Shown here one piece after another: positions 12,308 through 21,304 of a stretch of DNA of 64,000 nt. A program made the position numbers and the translations under genes. The notes beneath the pieces were generated by a model that worked only from the letters and a program-made list of their open reading frames with translations, searched no databases and was not told where the DNA came from. Every line of letters starts with the position of its first letter. Position 1 is the first letter of the stretch. This stretch comes from Hyperoodon ampullatus. Lineage: Eukaryota > Chordata > Mammalia > Artiodactyla > Ziphiidae. Location: the NCBI GenBank assembly GCA_949752795.1, contig OX457070.1, positions 27,242,588 to 27,306,587 on the forward strand. Reading direction: 5' to 3'.

Positions 12308-12321
12308 AAAGAATGCGTAAG

Positions 12322-13617
12322 AATCTAATCAAAGTAGGATTTTAGTTGTAAAGTACTTAAATACTCTAAAGGTGAAATCTAGTGAGTGAACCAGGCTCCT
12401 CCTCAAAATCTCAGGATAGAAGTTCCCAGAGGGTGTCCATTTTGTAGGACTTAACAGAACCGTGGGAAGAGTCCTAGTTGCCTGAATGAGATATTCCTGT
12501 GCCCATTTAACTTTAACTCTTCAAAGAGACTGGAGTTGTAGGAATCAGAATGCTGTCTGGGATGATGTGATTCCTCCCCATCAGCCTCATACTGTCCTGT
12601 GACTGTGTAGGTTTTGGTGACTAGCCCAGCCCTGGAAAATGGGGTGGTTGGGACAAACAGAAGAAGTAACTCCTGCTTTGATCTTCCTCAAGATAAGGAG
12701 GCATCCGTGTTTCATTGATCTTTCTAGGTCTTCCTAATTCTGCAGAATTCACAAATCCTGTGATCTTCTGTAGCTGACAGACACGTAATTCAGGCTCTCT
12801 ATGTTAACAGGCCTTGTTAACACATGGTATTCAGCAAATGGTAAACATCAGAATAATACATTTCCTTCCTTGCTGACTTAATGACCAGGGACTCATAGTG
12901 ATTTTTCATTCTGCTAAGATTGGGTTCACTCAGGATCAACAAGTTTTAATGATTAAATTTAGGCTCTAATACAAATGTAATTTTTCCATACCTACTATTG
13001 CAGTTAGACATTAAGTTCAGGGGAAAAAAAAAAAAAGTTAAACTTGAGAGCCAAGAAGATAACTCAAGCCTGGGTTTGAAAACAAACAAACAAAACCATA
13101 TTTAGTCAAACTCGGCCTTTTTTCTAAGAAGCAAGATGTGTTTTATTTTCTTTTTTAAAGCCGTGTGACTTCTGAAAGATGGAAAAGATTTTGTGAATAT
13201 TTTTCTCAGATGTGACAAATCCATGTTGGCAGTACTAGCTTATCTACAGACACTTTGAACAATACCTGTTTCACTTGGCCCATGTTGTGTCACATATGTG
13301 CTTTCCCTTTGTGGAGAGAAAATACATAGTCATTTTGTTCACAGAACATGATGAGATGGGACAGGAGGGAGTCAGCCTAGGGACAGTGACTAGTTATGCA
13401 GAACAAAGGATATTAATGGTTACTTTAGGCCCAAATTCCATGCCCCTGGAACCTGGAATAAATAGGTTCCAGATACTCGCTTTTACATTCAGCCTCTTTA
13501 TGTTCACAGATACACACAGTCCACACCATCCATACATTTAAGTGTTGAAAACGATGAGAATAGGTCTCTAATCCAATATAAAATTTAGCACTAGAAGGGA
13601 TTTAATAATCATCTCTC
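12322..13617. other. Unassigned sequence
   Basis: No gene or recognisable repeat apart from short A-runs at 13024-13036. One short open frame (13275-13541, plus) has no recognised motif. Confidence 0.5.
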
Positions 13618-14016
13618 CCTGTGATTCCCAAACTTGGTGGTCTTTAATTATGGGAACTTTTAAAAGATAGATAGATTTCAGGGCTTCCCTGGTGGCGCAG
13701 TGGTTGAGAGTCCGCCTGCTGATGCAGGGGACACGGGTTCGTGCCCCGGTCTGGGAAGATCCCGCATGCCGTGGAGTGGCTGGGCCCGTGAGCCGTGGCC
13801 GCTGAGCCTGCGCGTCCAGAGCCTGTGCTCCACAACAGGAGAGGCCACAACAGTGAGAGGCCCACGTAACGCAAAAAAAAAAAAAAAAAAAAAAAAAGAT
13901 TTCAGAGCTGCAGTGATTCTGAGTTAGCAGGTTGGACAGGGGTGGTGTGATAAGGGTTGGGAATCTATAGTTTTATGTAAGCTTCCCATGTGATTCAGTT
14001 GATCAGCCAGTTTTGA
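13618..14016 (+). mobile_element. MER5A-like hAT DNA transposon, split by a SINE
   Basis: The left half, 'GTGATTCCCAAACTTGGTGG', and the right half, with 'GAGCTGCAGTGATTCTGAGTTAGCAGG' (13904-13931) and 'GGGAATCTATAGTTTTATGTAAGCTTCCCATGTGATTC', match the layout of MER5A, a nonautonomous hAT-Charlie element. A CHR-2 SINE at 13681-13896 separates the halves. Ends are diverged and no 8 bp TSD could be confirmed. Confidence 0.65.
13681..13896 (+). mobile_element. CHR-2 type SINE inside a MER5A-like element
   Basis: Full-length tRNA-derived SINE from GGGCTTCCCTGGTGGCGCAG to CACGTAACGC plus about 24 A. The flanking duplication AGATTTCA is at 13673-13680 and 13897-13904. It belongs to the common subfamily (GGGACACGGG, GGGAAGATCCCGCATGCC). 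Confidence 0.95.
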
Positions 14017-14029
14017 ATTGTATTCACCA

Positions 14030-14175
14030 GTACTCATCATCCTCATTCTCAGTTTTTCAGATAGGCAACTAATGCCCAGAGAAGTTATGACTTGTCCAGA
14101 GTCCCACAGCTAAAGCCAGAACTAGAACTCCAGTCTCCTAATTTTCATTCCAGTGCCTTTTCACTCTACCTTGAA
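14030..14175 (-). mobile_element. MIR SINE fragment, antisense
   Basis: Antisense MIR core: TTTTTCAGATAGGCAACTAA, 'GCCCAGAGAAGTTATGACTTGTCCAGAGTCCCACAGCTAAAGCCAGAACTAGAACTCCAG'. Diverged. Confidence 0.75.
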
Positions 14176-14280
14176 GCAACAGTTGCAGAGACCATCTGTT
14201 TCATGCTTTTTCTTTAAACTGAAATCACTTAAGTTCTTTAAACTTTAGTTACCTTATCTGCAGAATGTTATCTTATTTGC

Positions 14281-14742
14281 TGTATTAGTTTCCTGTGGCT
14301 GCTATAACAAATTACCACAAACTTGGTGGCTTAAAGCAACAGAAATTTATTTTTTAACATTTCTGGAGGCCAGAATTCCAAAATCAAATGTCAGAAGTCT
14401 CATGCTCTCTCCACAGTCTATAGTGGAGAATCCTTCCTTGCCTCTTCCAGCTTCTGGTAGTTCCAGGGGTTCCTTAGCTTGTGGCTTGCACTACTCCAAT
14501 TTTTGCCTCTGTGTTAACATGGCTCTCTTCTTCTCCCCATGTCTTCTCCTCTTTTGTCTCTCATAAGGATAATTGCCATTGGATTTAAGGCTCATCTGTC
14601 TAATCCAGGAATGATGTTTTTTTAAGACCTTTAACTAAGTTACATCTGCAAAGATCTGTTTTCCAATTATGGTCACATTCACAGACACTAGAGATTAGGA
14701 CCTGGCCATATCTTTTTGTGGATCATCATTTAACCCACTAAA
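14281..14742 (-). mobile_element. MLT1-type LTR (ERVL-MaLR), antisense
   Basis: Complete-looking mammalian-apparent LTR on the minus strand. It starts TGTATTAGTTTCCTGTGGCT, continues 'AACTTGGTGGCTTAAAGCAAC', 'CTGGAGGCCAGAATTCC', 'CATTGGATTTAAGGCTCATCTG', and ends with 'ATCATTTAACCCACTA'. LTRs of this group provide retroviral promoter and polyadenylation signals; this ancient copy is diverged. A 5 bp TSD could not be confirmed. The sequence right after it is matching internal retroelement sequence, so this is not a solo LTR. Confidence 0.85.
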
Positions 14743-15085
14743 TTTCACTTTCTGGCTTTAAAAGCTTCAAGTCCATCCCACATGTAAAACACATTCACCC
14801 TACTCCAACATCTCCAAAAGTTCAACCCATTACAACATTTACTCTAGGTCTGAAATCTCATTTAAATATTATCAGCTCAAAAGTCCCAAATTTCATCATC
14901 TAAATCATCTGTATCAGATGTGGGTGAGAATCTGGGTATGAGACATACTGGAGCAAAACTCCTATCTATGGCTCTATGAACCTAAAAAATAAGTTGTTTC
15001 CAGAATACTGTGGTGGGACAGGCACATGATAAACATTTCCATTCCAAAAAGAATACCAAAATTAGGAAATTTACTGTTAGGAAAG
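14743..15085 (-). mobile_element. MaLR internal region fragment, antisense
   Basis: Continues directly from the LTR. Recognisable antisense internal landmarks are 'CACATGTAAAACACATTCACCC', 'CTGAAATCTCATTTAAATATTATC', 'CAGATGTGGGTGAGAATCTGGGTATGA', and 'GGTGGGACAGGCACATGATAAACATTTCCATTCCAAAAAG'. MaLR internal regions carry only gag-like remnants or no coding capacity; no frame survives here. The second LTR was not found within the following kilobase. Confidence 0.75.
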
Positions 15086-16352
15086 TGTGCTCTTGGGAAA
15101 AAGACAAGGGTGTGCCTGGATAACCTTTTGCTGAAGAGATTCTGTATGTGACTCATTGATCCATTCAACCTTCTCAGCAGAAGCCAGAAATAGAAATGGG
15201 TTAACCAGGAAAGATCGATGGTGGGCCCTCTTTTTTAATGGTATTTCGCCTCTGGCTAGTGGGTATGAATCTAGATTGAGCCAGTGATAATCAAGAGTTG
15301 ATGAGTTGCATGTTTTTTTGTGAAAATAATCTCTCCCCACCAGTCCCCCATAACCAAAACACACACACACGCACGCGCGTACACACACAGGATTGAGCAA
15401 GAAGAAAGAATGTCTACATAAGGCAACAGTGACAGACATTTCATCCTTGTTTATATAAATACAATGAAATAAAATTGTATAACTTCCAAAAATAGCTAAA
15501 ACCCCTTCTGTGGCTCCAATGCCCTTCTCCCCTTTCCTGTGCCCTAATTTTACTCAGGAGTTATCAGATTGAGAGATAATACAACACAATTTACATGGTG
15601 ATGGGATTAATAAAGAGGGAAGAGTTGATTCTAGAGAGAAAGAGGGGATAATGGCAGGAGCAAAGCTTTTTAGTAGACAAAAAAGAGTGGGATTAGTGTG
15701 CAAGTGCTAATAGATTTGGTGGTGATAAAATGGTATAAACAAAACTAGTTGTCTAATGTTGATGTTGATCAGGTGTGAACTTATTTAAGCTTTACATTTG
15801 CTAAATGTTAAATGAAAAGTCAGATTTTATTTCAGTTATAGCTGTGCTAATCATGATTATGCTTAATGAATAAAGTTACAAAAGAGTAGAACTGAGGAAA
15901 TGCTAAGTCAAGTGTTCGTCACACCCAATGACCAGTATATTTATACATTTCTCTGTAGGGAGTATCACAATATGAGTAAAGTATATTTTCCTGAGACCCA
16001 GTTATCTCAAGTGATTTTGAAGTTGTGGTTTCAAACCTTATCCACGTCATTCGTCCTACTTAGAAAAATTAAAATTAAAATGCTATCCTCAAACTTACAC
16101 ATATATGTCATTAACTAACCTCTTGACACTTCTAACCATCTTGCACATGCATACCTTTAGTTTCAAATGAATAACAGTGGGAATGGATTTGGTTCATATC
16201 TATGCTTACCACTGGAGAAATAACCCAGTTCACATTTGACAGCAGGTATGTCATCATCATACTTACTCCTTTCGTATAAGGCATTTAAATTAACTACTTC
16301 TTTTAGATTATTAGACTCTGGTGAAGAACAAATTTTGTTACCTAAACAAATT
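15086..16352. other. Unassigned sequence with a short (CA)n tract
   Basis: No gene or recognised repeat apart from a short CA/CG-alternating tract at about 15359-15390 (ACACACACGCACGCGCGTAC). Open frames around it are chance. Confidence 0.5.
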
Positions 16353-16366
16353 CCCATGTACACTTT

Positions 16367-16581
16367 TTTTTTTTTTTTTTTTTTTTTTGCGGTACGCGGG
16401 CCTCTCACTGTTGTGGCCTCTCCCGTTGCGGAGCACAGGCTCCGGATGCGCAGGCTCAGCGGCCATGGCTCACGGGCCCAGCCGCTCCGCGGCATATGGG
16501 ATCCTCCCGGACCGGGGCACGAACCCGTATCCCCTGCATCGGCAGGCGGACTCTCAACCACTGCGCCACCAGGGAGGCCCC
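16367..16581 (-). mobile_element. CHR-2 type SINE, minus strand, 14 bp TSD
   Basis: Reverse-oriented tRNA-derived SINE: poly(T) from 16364, then the complement of the SINE ending AGGGAGGCCC. The duplication CCCATGTACACTTT is at 16353-16366 and 16582-16595. It shares the variant sites of the 5014 copy (GGGCCTCC head, GGATACGGG, ATCCCATATGCC). Open frames on both strands here are SINE translations. Confidence 0.97.
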
Positions 16582-16595
16582 CCCATGTACACTTT

Positions 16596-17202
16596 GAACC
16601 ATTCTTTGTGCCTAGAAAACCTATACTAAGAGGTTAGTTTATGATGAAAGGCTTGGAATCCAAGTAGGAAAAGTTCATCAAAGAATAAGATCAGGAACAA
16701 GCATGCTAGGATTAAGTAGATGGGCGAGGTGGAGGGGAAAGGCAAGTATGAAGACACTGGCAATATCAAATAGAAAGTAAGCATGTGAAATGATGAAGAC
16801 CCATGCTTCTTTCATCTTCAGAAAACAAATTGAAATTGAGTTTTTAATAAGTGATAAGAGGAAAAGGAACCATAAAATTTCCCCCAAATCATAATAGATT
16901 TAAAACCAAATAAATGTATTCACTTACAAAAATCTGACTTTTGCAGAGTATGCGCATATCTAGACAGTGTTGTCAAGATCAGAAAGGTACCAATCTGTTT
17001 GGTCCAACATAATAGAGACTGTATAGGGGCAACACATTCTGACTTTGATTGCCATGCTTATACAAGAATTTAGAGACTGCTTTTGTCCCCAGAATTATAA
17101 AAACTGATTGAAGCTTGATCATCAATCTTTTTACTCTGTCATTTAAGCTTTATGTTACTTTGTGAATGAAAGATTTCCTTGAAATAACTCAAGGAGTAGA
17201 AC
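16596..17202. other. Unassigned sequence
   Basis: I see no gene and no recognised repeat. Confidence 0.5.
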
Positions 17203-17325
17203 ATTCATTAATTCAACAAAGCATTTTTGGATACTTACTGTGTGACAGACAGTAAGGATTTGGCAGTAAACAGGCTAAGCCAAATCATTATTTTCAGGAA
17301 GCTTACATTCTAAATAATATCAATC
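17203..17325 (-). mobile_element. LINE L2 fragment, antisense
   Basis: 'CATTCATTAATTCAACAAAGC', 'TACTTACTGTGTGACAGACAG', 'AGGAAGCTTACATTCTAAAT'. These match the reverse complement of the L2 3' end; strongly diverged. Confidence 0.65.
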
Positions 17326-17660
17326 AAAATTGATCTTACTCACTCTTGATGTTTAACCTAAATAACTTGCTACAGCTATTATATTAGGTTGAACCATATA
17401 AAACCACCAATAGTCAGTGAAAACACCAATTTCATGCAGCTTAACCAGCTATTAATTGGGTGAATGCCTACCTACCATACCAAAGAAGGTATGCATTTTC
17501 TCTGTGCCATTAACATAGCTTTATTTATTTAAACTTTTGTTTATTTAAACTTATTTAAGCTTTATTTATTTAAATAGCATTATTTCTATAAACTAGAAAT
17601 GATTATAAGAAACAAGTAAAGCCATTGGCTAATAGTCGACCCACTTAAATTTATTTGTAT
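17326..17660. other. Unassigned AT-rich sequence
   Basis: Includes an imperfect TTTATTTAAACTT repetition at about 17518-17580. No gene seen. Confidence 0.5.
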
Positions 17661-17865
17661 TTTCAGCAAGCATTTATTGAGCACCTTCTCTGTGCCAGGC
17701 ATTCTTTCATGAGGCAGGAATACAATGCTGAACAAGACAGACAATCCCCACTCTGTTTACAAGCTGATGGAAAGAGACAAACAAATGACCATACAAATAA
17801 ACAATAAATTATCAGGTAGTGATAAGTTTTATGGTGAAAATAAACTATATACATTTGACTTTTGA
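17661..17865 (-). mobile_element. LINE L2 fragment, antisense
   Basis: Clear antisense L2 landmarks: 'AGCAAGCATTTATTGAGCACC', TGTGCCAGGCATTCTTTCAT, 'TGCTGAACAAGACAGACAATCCCC', 'ATCAGGTAGTGATAAGTTTTATGGTGAA'. Confidence 0.8.
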
Positions 17866-19194
17866 TGCTGATATAAGAAATATCCATTTGGAAAAAAATT
17901 TACAAATCTTTTGTAAAATTAAAAACGCTGTATACTTTTTTGTCCACCATGCAAAAAAATTTCTCTCCTAGAATTCAATACCATGAAAATGTTTGACTGT
18001 TCAGATGAACTCTACTGAAACTAGAAATTTAGTGTGTTTCTCTTTTTGTTTGGCAACTAGGAAGCCAGTAAAGCTGTTTAATTCTCCATTACAGTGATAA
18101 ATTTACCCAGATTCCCAGTTCATCTTTCTTTCTCTCCTATTTTTAAATTTTTTAAATCTAACTCTTTTCTATTTGACAAAACTACTAGCCATCCTTCCTC
18201 TCTCTCCCCCCAAAAAGTATCTCATCTATGAGCCAATCATCATGTTCTGATAAATTTGCAAGTTTCCCATATTTGCCTTCCAAGGCAGCTGTAGAAAAGG
18301 AGATGGGAGTTTACATGAGTAGTTACAGTCACAAACTTCAGCCTGCCAAAAAGTGTCTCAATTTCATAGCAGATCTAAGAGGGAGGACTTTGACATCTGG
18401 ATGGAGCTGGAAAGGCCAGAGGCACACCATCAGGTCAGAACAGTATATTATCCTTGGAAAACCCTGGAAGAAGAGCTAGAGGAAGATTAGAAACTTTTAA
18501 AACGCACTAAGCAAACAACAGCATTTGTATGATAATGATAGCATCCTCAAGTGTCCTTGTTCTCTCAGACAGTAGCCTCTGCTGAATTTTTTCCCCTACT
18601 ACTTCAGGGGAATCCTTCAAAGACTTCTGGCTTCTCACAGAAGGGGTCATAATTCCCTATCTTGTACACATGGTGGTATCAGTAGTACAACTCCTGGTAT
18701 CTGCCCATGTCTTGCCTTTCCACTTCATTCCCGAGACAGGGGTAATATTGACCAAATAATCACCCCACAGAACAGAATCTGTTTCATTAATTTAAAAATA
18801 TTTATCAGGCACATTCTCTTCATCTTCTTGATGACATCTTCTTGATGTTTGCCTTACAGCCCAGAGTCTTACCTTCTGCATTTTTAGGTAGCAGTTTTTG
18901 CTACCCTCTTCTAGAAATGTGTGTTTGGTACCATGTGGGCCACTTTCCTTTGTAGGTAAATAACTGTTAAATTGTTCCTATGGGGAACTATGTTGTGGAA
19001 ACTCAAAAACCTCAACAAAACAGGTTTTTAGAAGGTCATATCTTTCAGCTCCATGCTTTCATAGATTTACAGTGGAAAATGATCTCAGAGAAATGTTGTT
19101 CAGTCTCTTACCCAGTATTTCAGATCTGTTTAGCTCTGTCTCCTGGAATAGGGTATCTACTGCTTCCCAAATTAACCTATTCCAGAACGTCAAA
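17866..19194. other. Unassigned sequence
   Basis: No supportable gene. Short open frame 18228-18479 (plus) has no recognised motif. No repeat recognised. Confidence 0.5.
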
Positions 19195-19696
19195 TCGTCA
19201 GTCAGTCAGTCAACTAGTCCTGAGTACCTACTGCTAGCCACTACAGATATAACAATGAGAGCTACAGGCCCTGCCTTCATGGAGCTTACACTCCAGAAAA
19301 TAAAACAGGCAATATGTGATGAATATGACAAACGCTATAAAAGCAGAAGTGTAAATTATAGAAGTATAATTTATAATTACCTAGCCTAATCTGGAGGAGT
19401 TGGAAATGGCCTTTATGAAAAAGAGACGTCTAAACTGAGTCTTCAGAATGAAGGGTGACATAGACTGATGCGTATGAGGAGCTAAAATAATGCAGTATCT
19501 TTAGAGCTCAGTGAGATGGATAGATGATGAGTTTGTAGACAGCATATGGGTCATGGCTTTGTAGACCATGTTAAATTTTTAAAATTTAAAAAATTGTATC
19601 CAAAAAGCAATAAGCCCTTGATGAGTTTTAAGCAAGGCACTGATGTAATATGATTAAAAAGAAAAAATCACTATAACTACAAATTGGGGAAATAAA
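19195..19696 (-). mobile_element. LINE L2 fragment, antisense, interrupted downstream
   Basis: Antisense L2: 'CACTACAGATATAACAATGAGAGC', 'CCTGCCTTCATGGAGCTTACACTCCAG', 'CTGAGTCTTCAGAATGAAGGG', 'CCTTGATGAGTTTTAAGCAAGGCACTGATG'. The element appears to resume after the small L1 insertion at 19707-19846 with GGCACCAATCTGGAGGTTTT and 'TTTGCAGTAGGTCAAATG', then runs into the purine tract. Confidence 0.75.
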
Positions 19697-19706
19697 GAAT
19701 AAATGT

Positions 19707-19846
19707 GGGGTGGTGGTGGGATGAATTGGGAGATTGGGATTGACATATATACACTAATATGTATTAAATACATAACTAATAAGAACCTGCTGTATAAATA
19801 AATAAATAAAAAATTTAAAAAACTAAATAAAAAAACAAAACAAAAG
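19707..19846 (+). mobile_element. 140 bp L1 3'-UTR insertion ending at an internal A-rich site
   Basis: Sense cetartiodactyl L1 3' UTR: GGATGAATTGGGAGATTGGG, 'TTGACATATATACACTAATATGTATTAAATACATAAC', 'AAGAACCTGCTGTATAAATAAATAAA', then an A-rich tail. The usual downstream portion of this UTR (TAGCACAGGGAACTC... to the CCAATAAA end) is absent. The duplication GAATAAATGT is at 19697-19706 and 19847-19856. The host is the antisense L2. Confidence 0.85.
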
Positions 19847-19889
19847 GAATAAATGTAAGGCACCAATCTGGAGGTTTTTGCAGTAGGTC

Positions 19890-20105
19890 AAATGTGAAAG
19901 AAAGCAAGAAAGAAAAAAAGACGGAAGGAAGGAAAGAAGGAGGAAGGAAGGAAGGGAAGGAGGGAGGGAGGGAAGGAAGGAAAGGGAGGGGAGGGGAGGG
20001 GGAAGGAAAGAAAGAAAGAAAGAAAAAAGAAAGAAAGAAAGAAAGAAAAGGAAAGAGGGAGGGAGGGAGGAAGGAAGGAAGTGAGGGAGGGAGGAAGAAG
20101 GAAAT
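19890..20105 (+). repeat. Purine tract (GGAA/GAAA/GGGA)n
   Basis: About 215 bases almost purely G and A on the plus strand, in blocks of GGAAGGAA, GAGGGAGG and GAAAGAAA. It lies inside the antisense L2. The Lys/Glu/Arg-rich and Ser/Leu/Phe-rich open frames over it are compositional artefacts. Confidence 0.97.
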
Positions 20106-20224
20106 CTTGAACTGCTATAATAGCAATAGAGGTAAAGAAAAGTGGGTGGATTAGGAAGAAGTAGAATTGACAATATTTGGTGAAAGACTGTGAAGCAGGA
20201 AGAAGAAAGAATCAAGGATGATGT

Positions 20225-20350
20225 GTAGTGTATAAACCATGAGTTCTGAGAAGGCTCTTTTCTTTGTTAAGATGTGTTTAGTTTTTGTTGTATCCTTAGT
20301 ATGTAGCATATATGAGGTATTTAAATAATGTTTGAATGAATAAATGAACA
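20225..20350 (+). mobile_element. Probable L2 3' terminus
   Basis: 'TTGTATCCTTAGTATGTAGC', 'GAGGTATTTAAATAATGTTTGAATGAATAAATGA'. Pattern matches the sense L2 end; diverged. Confidence 0.55.
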
Positions 20351-20540
20351 CATGATCATACATCCAGGATTCTAATTTGAGCAGTTGGATTAAGGGTGAT
20401 GCTATTTATTTAGATAAGGAACAGGAAAGGAGGAAAATATTTAAGGAGAATGTGTTTGATTCCTTGATTATTCATATCTAATTATTAAAAAGAGATATGG
20501 TAGGTATAAAACAGAAATATTTCACCTTTTAAAAAATGAA

Positions 20541-20722
20541 GGGCTTCCCTGGTGGCGCAGTGGTTGAGAGTCCGCCTGCCGTTGCAGGGGACACGGGTTC
20601 ATGCCCCGGTCCGGGAAGACCCCACATGCCGTGGAGCAGCTAGGCCCGTGAGCCATGGCCGCTGAGCCTGCGTGTCCGGAGCCTGTGCTCCACAGTGGGA
20701 GAGGCCACAACGCTGAGAGGGG
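20541..20722 (+). mobile_element. CHR-2 type SINE, 3' end missing, abutting L1
   Basis: Begins GGGCTTCCCTGGTGGCGCAG and runs to GAGAGGCCACAACGCTGAGAGG, then stops about 15 bases before the usual tail. There is no poly(A) and no TSD; the next bases are antisense L1. The common subfamily sites are present. The 3' end was evidently removed, most simply by a deletion that also took the 3' side of the neighbouring L1. Confidence 0.92.
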
Positions 20723-21304
20723 CTCTTTATTTCATTCCATTGATCTATTATACTTGGGTATTCTTTTCTGATACCACACTGTCTTGTTTATTACAGTATT
20801 AAAATAAGTTTTGAAGTCAGGTAATGTCAATCCTCTGACTTTGTTCTTCTTTACTATTATGTTGGGTATTCTGGGGCTTTTCCGTCTCCTATACACTTTA
20901 GAATCAGTTGGTTGATATCCACAAAATAACTTGCAAGAATTTGACTGGGATTACACTGAATCTATAGATCAACTTGGGAAGAACTGACATCTTGGCAATA
21001 TTGAGTCTTTCTGTCCATGAACACAGAATATCTCTACATTATTTATATCTTCTTTCCTTTCTTTCATCAGAGTTTTATAGTTTTTCTTATTCACATCTTA
21101 TACATGTTTTGTTACATTCATATGTACGTATTTCACTGTTGGAGTGCTAATGTAATTGTAAGTGTAATGTATTGTATTTTTAGTTTGAAATTTTAATTCG
21201 TCGTTTCTGGTATATTGGGGAAAAAATTGACTTTTAATTAGCCCTGTACCTACAACCTTGCTATACAATTGCTTATTCGTTCCTATAATACTGATTTATT
21301 ATTC
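20723..21304 (-). mobile_element. Old host L1, segment 1 (ORF2), antisense
   Basis: Reverse-complemented ORF2 of an older L1: 'TTCCATTGATCTATTATACTTG', 'CCACACTGTCTTGTTTATTAC', 'TTTTGAAGTCAGGTAATGTC', 'TTGGCAATATTGAGTCTTTCTGTCCATGAACA', 'CCTGTACCTACAACCTTGCTATAC'. It corresponds to the reverse-transcriptase part. It is cut at 21304 by the full-length L1 and continues at 28915. Confidence 0.9.

Noticed and set aside
15359..15390. Z-DNA-forming regulatory element (CA/CG alternation)
   Set aside because: Only about 30 bases with interruptions; an ordinary short microsatellite.
16163..16637. Open frames of over 100 codons on both strands at 16.2-16.6 kb, with near-identical proteins at 5.0, 13.7, 32.3, 41.3, 47.5, 50.3 and 58.0 kb
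   Set aside because: They are translations of the CHR-2 SINE and its poly(A)/poly(T) tail (Lys- or Phe-homopolymers). Identical peptides at many loci reflect the repeat, not a gene family.
19823..20215. 130-codon Ser/Leu/Phe/Pro-rich frame on the minus strand and Lys/Glu-rich frame on the plus strand
   Set aside because: Both lie over a homopurine microsatellite; length is due to the absence of stop codons in such sequence.
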